NCBI GenBank assembly: GCA_900541785.1
Contig: UQKY01000009.1
Coordinates: 1-54,174, forward strand
Direction of reading: 5' to 3'
DNA length: 54,174 nucleotides
Source: an uncultured Collinsella sp.
GTDB taxonomy: Bacteria; Actinomycetota; Coriobacteriia; Coriobacteriales; Coriobacteriaceae
The translations under genes and the position numbers were made by a program. The notes beneath the pieces were generated by a model. The model worked only from the letters and a program-made list of their open reading frames with translations, had not been told where the DNA came from and ran no database searches. Below, piece by piece: positions 49,895 through 54,174 of the stretch (positions are counted from its first letter, which is position 1; every line of letters begins with the position of its first letter).

Positions 49895-51760
49895 CTACTT
49901 CGTGCGCGGGATACCCAGCACGTCGAGTGCGTTGGCCATAATGGACTGGAATGGCACCGCGGCGGCATCCGAGCCGCTCGGCGTTCCATCGAGTGTGATA
50001 TAGCACAGCACCTTGGGCGATTGTGCCGGCGCAAAGCCCATAAAGGACGACATGTAGTTCTCCTTGAGGTAACCGCCGTTCTCGTCAGCACGCTCGGCCG
50101 TACCGGTCTTGCCCGCCACGTCATAGCCATCGACCGCACCGCCAATGCCCGTGCCTTCGGACACGACCGTCTGCATGCACGATGTCACCTGGGCGGCAGC
50201 GTCCTCCGAAATCGCACGCTCGCCTTCGCCCCAGTCCTTCTCATCGCCCTTGCTGGACTTATAGAAGTGCGGGGTCATCATCACGCCGCCGTTCGCGATG
50301 CCGCCCACGGCACGTGCGACCTCAATCGGCGAGACGGACAGCGCCTGGCCAAAGCTCATCGAGCCTAGCGTGGCGCCGTCGTACTGGTCGCGCTCCTTGA
50401 CGATGCCCAGACTCTCACCCGGAAAATCGACACCGGAGCTATGGCCGATACCCCACTTGTCCACATAGGTGGCAAAATCATCGGCACCGATCTTGCGTCC
50501 CACCAGGACAAAGCCCACATTGGACGAACGGCGCATCATCTCGCGCACGTCCATGGTCATGGTGTAGTCGCGCTTATCGGCGTCGGTAACGGTGTCGTCG
50601 CCAACTTTAATGCTCGCCGGCACCTCAAACGACGTGCTCGAACGCACGGCGCCCAAGTCGAAGCCGGCACCGGCCACGAGCGTCTTAAAGACCGAGCCGG
50701 GCTCGTAGGCATCGGTAACCAGGCGCAAGTTCATGTCCTCGGTCTTGGCGTTTTCCAGATCGGTCTGGTCATATGTCGGATACGAGCATGCCGCCAGAAT
50801 CTCGCCCGTCGTGGGATCGGTGACCAGGGCCGAGCCATTCTTGGCCTTGGTCTTTTCGACCGCCTCGGCCAGAGCGTCCTCGGCGGCACGCTGGATATTG
50901 ACATCGAGCGTCGTCACGATGTCCACGCCGTCCACCGCGGCAACCTTCTTATAGGCGCCGCCCGCGATATAGCTACCGTCCCTCGCCCGCTCGCGCACCA
51001 GCGAACCGTTGGTTCCGGTCAAAAGCTTGTTGTACTGTTTTTCGAGGCCCGTCAGACCGTCGTTGTCCACGTTTACCACGCCAAGCACCTGCGATGCCAG
51101 GTTGCCGTAGGGGTACACGCGCTTCATGGCCTGCTCAAAGAGCACGCCTGGCAGGTTCTTCTTCTCCAGCGCCGCGACATCGTCCTCGTCCACCTGGCGT
51201 TTGATATACACCCAGGTGCCATCCGACTCAACGAGCTCGCGACAGGTCTTTTTATCGATGCCCGTAGCTTTGACCAGCGCCGATACCGTTTTGTCAACGT
51301 CCTCGATAAGCTGCGGATTCACGGCGATGTTACGACATTCGACCGACGACGTCAGCACGTTGCCGTTACGGTCGTAGATGGTACCGCGCTTGGCATACAG
51401 CGTCTGCGCAAGCAAGCGACGTGCATCGGCGCGGTCGCGCAACTTATCGGCTTCCACGATTTGATAGTCGGCAAGGCGAAGGACGCCCAAACCCAAGCCA
51501 AACCCGATGAAGCCCATGACAGCTTTGCGACGGGGCAGCGGCGTGCCCGTGAGCCATTCGGTCGACGAGCTCTTGCGCGGTCTGGTGTTATGCATCTGAG
51601 GACCACTCGAGCCACGGAGACGCGACGCGGGGTCGTTGCCATAGGACGGCCTCGCGTTGTAAGATGGCCGACCCGTTCCTTGATAACCAGAACGTCCCCG
51701 CGATGAGGGACGTCCAGAACCGCGACCCCCGTCGGAGCCGCAGCGATAGTCATTTGTCAT
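49895..51760 (-). CDS. ftsI: Penicillin-binding protein FtsI (septal transpeptidase)
   Basis: Class B penicillin-binding protein that cross-links septal peptidoglycan with FtsW. The 621 residues consist of a Gly/Ser/Arg-rich cytoplasmic tail of about 78 residues, one membrane segment (about 80-98), a pedestal with the RGTIYDRNGNVLTSS block, and the transpeptidase domain. Active-site motifs are S356-VF-K359, S412-SN and KTGTAE near residue 550. No PASTA domain is present. The long polar tail is unusual. The ribosome site is weak and the gene follows the ftsL-like gene by about 17 bases. Confidence 0.95.
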   Translation of the reverse strand: MTNDYRCGSDGGRGSGRPSSRGRSGYQGTGRPSYNARPSYGNDPASRLRGSSGPQMHNTRPRKSSSTEWLTGTPLPRRKAVMGFIGFGLGLGVLRLADYQIVEADKLRDRADARRLLAQTLYAKRGTIYDRNGNVLTSSVECRNIAVNPQLIEDVDKTVSALVKATGIDKKTCRELVESDGTWVYIKRQVDEDDVAALEKKNLPGVLFEQAMKRVYPYGNLASQVLGVVNVDNDGLTGLEKQYNKLLTGTNGSLVRERARDGSYIAGGAYKKVAAVDGVDIVTTLDVNIQRAAEDALAEAVEKTKAKNGSALVTDPTTGEILAACSYPTYDQTDLENAKTEDMNLRLVTDAYEPGSVFKTLVAGAGFDLGAVRSSTSFEVPASIKVGDDTVTDADKRDYTMTMDVREMMRRSSNVGFVLVGRKIGADDFATYVDKWGIGHSSGVDFPGESLGIVKERDQYDGATLGSMSFGQALSVSPIEVARAVGGIANGGVMMTPHFYKSSKGDEKDWGEGERAISEDAAAQVTSCMQTVVSEGTGIGGAVDGYDVAGKTGTAERADENGGYLKENYMSSFMGFAPAQSPKVLCYITLDGTPSGSDAAAVPFQSIMANALDVLGIPRTK

Positions 51761-51777
51761 ACTCAGCTACCGTCTTG

Positions 51778-52248
51778 TTACTGAGCGGTCGCGGTCGAGC
51801 TAGCGCCCGCGGCTGCATCCTGCGAAAAGTCAAGTGTAACGCTCTCGCTGGGCTCCACCATGCCATAAGCGCCCGCAAGGTCGCGAATGCGCGTGTCGGC
51901 ACCATAGACCGAATGCATGACCTCCAGGTCGGAGCTCTCATCGGTCGCCTTCTCGAGCGTGTTGGTAAGCGCGGCGTTGCTGTTGAGCACCTGGGCCGTA
52001 ACGCCGGCGAGCGCCACACGGGCGACACCGATCGTCATGAAGATGGCCGCAATGATGCAAAACGTTTTAAGAACGCTCATGAAAACCGGGCTTACCGCCT
52101 GGTTTGCCTGACGGCCCGCGCCCGTGTAGACATCAAAGCGCGGCGTGCGCTGCTCGCGGGGAGCAACGGGAGCCTGCGGTGCCTCACGATAGGCGGGCAT
52201 GGCGTTCATATCATAGGCGAGTGCTGCGTTTGAGGTGTTGTAGCCCAT
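51778..52248 (-). CDS. FtsL-like division protein
   Basis: A 156-residue bitopic protein placed between rsmH and ftsI, where ftsL normally lies. It has a cytoplasmic part of about 55 residues, one membrane segment (about 56-80, VLKTFCIIAAIFMTIGVARVAL), then a short helical stretch with spaced hydrophobic residues (VLNSNAALTNTLEKATDESSDLEVMHSVYG) like the FtsL coiled coil, and a disordered tail. Sequence similarity to known FtsL is low, so identity rests on position and topology. GGGAGG precedes the ATG. Confidence 0.75.
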   Translation of the reverse strand: MGYNTSNAALAYDMNAMPAYREAPQAPVAPREQRTPRFDVYTGAGRQANQAVSPVFMSVLKTFCIIAAIFMTIGVARVALAGVTAQVLNSNAALTNTLEKATDESSDLEVMHSVYGADTRIRDLAGAYGMVEPSESVTLDFSQDAAAGASSTATAQ

Positions 52249-52338
52249 GATATGCCGCCTCCCATCCCGAGTACGTTGGTAGTGTGTTTAAGCTTCGTTT
52301 GTGGTACGAGCGGGAGGTCCAATATCGCGCGGTCGCGT

Positions 52339-53304
52339 CTACAGACGCTGCGCCACGCGGATCTTGGCTGATCTCGCCCGAGGGTTGCGCGCAACCTCAT
52401 CGGGTTGGGCAACCAGGGGTTTGCGGGTGATGACCTTGAGTATCGGCACGTTGCCGCACACGCACACCGGAATCTCCGGCGGACACGTGCACCCCTGGCT
52501 CATCTCCTTAAAGTGGTTCTTTACGATACGGTCCTCGAGCGAGTGATACGAGATGACGCAGATGCGTCCACCCGGGTTGAGCCACCTTGTGGCGGCGTCA
52601 AGCCCTCGCTCGAGCACATCGAGTTCGTGATTGACCTCGATGCGAATGGCCTGGAAACTTTTCTTGGCTGGGTGTCCGCCATGCCGACGGGCGGCAGCGG
52701 GGATACCAGCCTTGATGATCTCGACAAACTGGCCGGTGGTTTCGATCGGCTCATGCTCGCGGCGGCGCACGATCTCACGTGCGATCTGCGAGGCAAACTT
52801 CTCTTCGCCGTAGACGCGTAGAATCCGGGCGAGGTCGTGTTCGTTATAGGTGTTGATGACCTCAGCTGCGTTTAAGGTGTTGTTACCCGGATCCATCCGC
52901 ATGTCCAATGGGGCGTCCTCGTTGTACGAAAAGCCCCTGCCAGGGATATCGAGTTGCGGCGACGAAACGCCCAAGTCGAACAGGAAGCCATCGACCCCGG
53001 GCACCTCGGCCGAGCAAAGCAGCTCGTCCAAGTCGCCGAAGTTGCCCTTCAGCAGCTGGTGCGGTACGCCGGGAACCTCGCGGTCCAGACGGGCGCCAGC
53101 GGCCTCGAGGGCCATGTCGTCCTGATCGACGCCGAGCAAAAGGCCGGTCTCCCCCACCTGCGCGGCCATCTTTACCGAATGGCCGGCACCGCCAAGGGTG
53201 CAGTCGCAGACGACGGAGCCGCTCTTTAGCTGCAGCGACTCAAGCACTTCGCCGAGCATGACAGGTTCATGCCGATATTCTTGTGTCAAGATCCCACGCT
53301 CCAT
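52339..53304 (-). CDS. rsmH: 16S rRNA m4C1402 methyltransferase
   Basis: SAM-dependent enzyme (MraW) that methylates N4 of C1402 in 16S rRNA. The 321 residues show HEPVMLGEVLESL, the SAM motif CTLGGAGHSVKM, DGFLFDLGVSSPQLD, GFSYNEDAPLDMRMD, and the C-terminal SYHSLEDRIVKNHFKEM. A CTCPPEIPVCVCG cysteine cluster near residue 275 could bind a metal. The ribosome site before the ATG is weak; TTG at 53286 is a possible alternative start. It follows mraZ by 20 bases. Confidence 0.96.
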   Translation of the reverse strand: MERGILTQEYRHEPVMLGEVLESLQLKSGSVVCDCTLGGAGHSVKMAAQVGETGLLLGVDQDDMALEAAGARLDREVPGVPHQLLKGNFGDLDELLCSAEVPGVDGFLFDLGVSSPQLDIPGRGFSYNEDAPLDMRMDPGNNTLNAAEVINTYNEHDLARILRVYGEEKFASQIAREIVRRREHEPIETTGQFVEIIKAGIPAAARRHGGHPAKKSFQAIRIEVNHELDVLERGLDAATRWLNPGGRICVISYHSLEDRIVKNHFKEMSQGCTCPPEIPVCVCGNVPILKVITRKPLVAQPDEVARNPRARSAKIRVAQRL

Positions 53305-53324
53305 CCGTTACTCGTGCCTTGCCC

Positions 53325-53759
53325 TTACGAGAAGAAGAGGTCCAGCAGGGCCTCGTCGTCATCGTCCTCATCGGCCGTAGCGCGGTCCCAAACCTCAAGG
53401 TGGTCGTAGTTGCCCACAACCGTGACCTCGCGGTCGAGGTTCGCCTGCTTGCGGAGAGACTCAGAAAGACCGATACGACCCGCGCTGTCCACATCCATCG
53501 ACGTGGTGCGCTTGTTGATCGCCCTCATGAGCTTCTGGTCGTTGATGTCACGCGGGTTAAAACCCTCATGGCCCTCACGACCCGCGAAGAGTCCTTCGAC
53601 CCACTTATCGAAGGCCTCGGCAGAGAACACGTACAGAGCATCGACATCCAGGGCTTTAAACACGCGAACATGCTCTCCAAGCTCCTCGCGAAGGGGTGCA
53701 GGCAGGGATAGACGACCTTTTGCATCGAGATTGCGCTCGTATGCACCCGTCATTCCCAT
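53325..53759 (-). CDS. mraZ: Transcriptional regulator MraZ
   Basis: AbrB-fold DNA-binding protein that represses its own dcw promoter in E. coli by binding TGGG repeats. The 144 residues contain two SpoVT/AbrB-like halves: GAYERNLDAKGRLSLPAPLRE near the N-terminus and the matching TSMDVDSAGRIGLSESLRKQA around residue 88. An acidic DEDDDDEALLDLFFS tail follows. GGGGAGGG lies six bases before the ATG. It is the first gene of the cluster, with a good promoter and GTGGG repeats upstream. Confidence 0.96.
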   Translation of the reverse strand: MGMTGAYERNLDAKGRLSLPAPLREELGEHVRVFKALDVDALYVFSAEAFDKWVEGLFAGREGHEGFNPRDINDQKLMRAINKRTTSMDVDSAGRIGLSESLRKQANLDREVTVVGNYDHLEVWDRATADEDDDDEALLDLFFS

Positions 53760-53827
53760 GTGCGCCCTCCCCTCGGTTACTCAGATGGCACGTACGCGGG
53801 GAACCACCCCGCCTGTCGACGTCATCA

Positions 53828-53856
53828 ATAATATGGGGAACCGCCCCATTTTTCAA
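53828..53856 (-). promoter_or_regulatory. Main promoter of the dcw cluster
   Basis: Minus-strand TTGAAA (53851-53856) and TATTAT (53828-53833) with exactly 17 bases between. The spacer contains the palindrome ATGGGG..CCCCAT. Transcription should start near 53821, giving a leader of about 60 bases to mraZ. It serves at least mraZ to ftsI and probably most of the cluster. Confidence 0.75.
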
Positions 53857-53864
53857 CACCTTTC

Positions 53865-53899
53865 CCCACCCCTTCCCCCACCCTGACCCACCACTCCAC
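53865..53899 (-). promoter_or_regulatory. Candidate MraZ operator repeats
   Basis: Directly upstream of the -35, the minus strand has GTGGG at 53887-53891, 53877-53881 and 53865-53869 and GTGGA at 53895-53899, at 8 to 12 base intervals. MraZ of E. coli binds three TGGGN repeats at 10-base spacing, so these fit an autoregulatory operator, though the tract is G-rich overall. Confidence 0.45.
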
Positions 53900-53915
53900 C
53901 CCCAATATGTTGTAA
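53900..53915. promoter_or_regulatory. NrdR-like box 1
   Basis: CCCCAATATGTTGTAA keeps the central CAATATGTTGT of the NrdR consensus (ACACWATATATWGTGT) but is degenerate at both ends. It lies 41 bases from box 2. Confidence 0.5.
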
Positions 53916-53940
53916 AACACCCCCGAGCATATGTTCGAAA

Positions 53941-53956
53941 ACACAATATGTTGTGT
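53941..53956. promoter_or_regulatory. NrdR-like box 2
   Basis: ACACAATATGTTGTGT matches 15 of 16 positions of the NrdR consensus and is a palindrome. Centre-to-centre distance to box 1 is 41 bases, about four helical turns. NrdR boxes normally control ribonucleotide reductase genes; a plus-strand nrd gene beyond the window end is the likely target. Confidence 0.65.
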
Positions 53957-54136
53957 TTGCAGCAAAGGCGGGATGCCACCTGTAGAACCACGCCCGCAAA
54001 CCTCAACCTTCAAGTTGACCTTGAGGCGATTTTTACGTCCCTTTACACGCCGTTCACATCGCCCCCAAACTCCCCCACCCACGACGCACACGGCCCACCG
54101 CCGCGCCGGTGTCTGGCGAAAAATGGGGCGGGCCCC

Positions 54137-54174
54137 AGATTGCCCATGCGCGCAAAAGTGCGTCTCGGCAATCT
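54137..54174. repeat. Inverted repeat at the right edge
   Basis: AGATTGCC (54137-54144) and GGCAATCT (54167-54174) close a hairpin with an inner GCGC..GTGC pairing. It ends exactly at the window edge. Between 53957 and 54136 no gene is seen; the stretch holds the palindrome TCAACCTTCAAGTTGA (54003-54018) and is C-rich leader-type sequence. Confidence 0.5.

Noticed and set aside
54100..54174. Possible cobalamin riboswitch fragment (GGCGAAAAATGGGGCGGG)
   Set aside because: The conserved B12 box and core order are not present in the visible part.

Overview
The window reads like a chromosomal segment of a high-GC, anaerobic actinobacterium of the class Coriobacteriia, most likely Collinsella or a close relative. 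I infer this from the actinobacterial style of the division genes (SepF, DivIVA/Wag31-like protein, no FtsA or MinCDE in view), the GC-rich codon use, anaerobe-type genes (CyuA-type Fe-S cysteine desulfidase, C_GCAxxG_C_C protein, short ThiC) and the intergenic repeat style. No taxonomic marker was compared, so the genus is an inference.

Layout. 1-15 kb is housekeeping metabolism with single genes and short operons: an MFS exporter, MetY, a cysteine-rich redox protein, YigZ, RNase P RNA (rnpB, minus strand), ribosomal protein S1, a HAD hydrolase, CyuA, RpiB, Ndk, then argG - small ORF - argH, and a Cof-type HAD phosphatase. 15-30 kb holds polA, an M18 aminopeptidase, YaaA, a membrane-anchored protein, a TPP riboswitch with thiC, thiD, an SGNH hydrolase, a TIGR02452/PARG-like protein with an altered catalytic motif, a Bax-inhibitor-1 protein, a PiT phosphate transporter with its DUF47 partner, and a nitroreductase. 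30-54 kb is almost entirely minus strand and is the cell-division and cell-wall region. In transcription order it reads mraZ, rsmH, ftsL-like, ftsI, murF, mraY, murD, ftsW, murG, murC, murB, ftsQ, ftsZ, then pgeF-pstS-pstC-pstA-pstB-phoU, then yggS-sepF-yggT-divIVA.

How the genes work together. The dcw cluster makes lipid II precursors (MurB, C, D, F, MraY, MurG) and the septal machine (FtsZ, Q, L, I, W, SepF, DivIVA); murE is not in it. The stretch that usually follows ftsZ in Gram-positives (pgeF/ylmD, yggS/ylmE, sepF/ylmF, yggT/ylmG, divIVA) is here split by a complete high-affinity phosphate operon, with pgeF translationally coupled to pstS. A low-affinity phosphate pair (PiT plus DUF47) lies close by at 27.4-29.2 kb.

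The most unusual content is non-coding. (1) Two 112-113 bp copies of a structured element at 4288-4400 and 7398-7509 show compensatory changes in two helices. (2) Three 55-bp palindromic elements at 23771-23986 are spaced 80-81 bp in alternating orientation and bracketed by two related hairpins. (3) Two long inverted repeats at 15144-15273 and 29175-29258 are each followed by a T/G-rich tract with repeated ACTTTGG. (4) Two NrdR-like boxes lie upstream of mraZ near the right edge and suggest a divergent ribonucleotide reductase gene just outside the window. No tRNA, rRNA other than RNase P RNA, insertion sequence, prophage or CRISPR array was seen.
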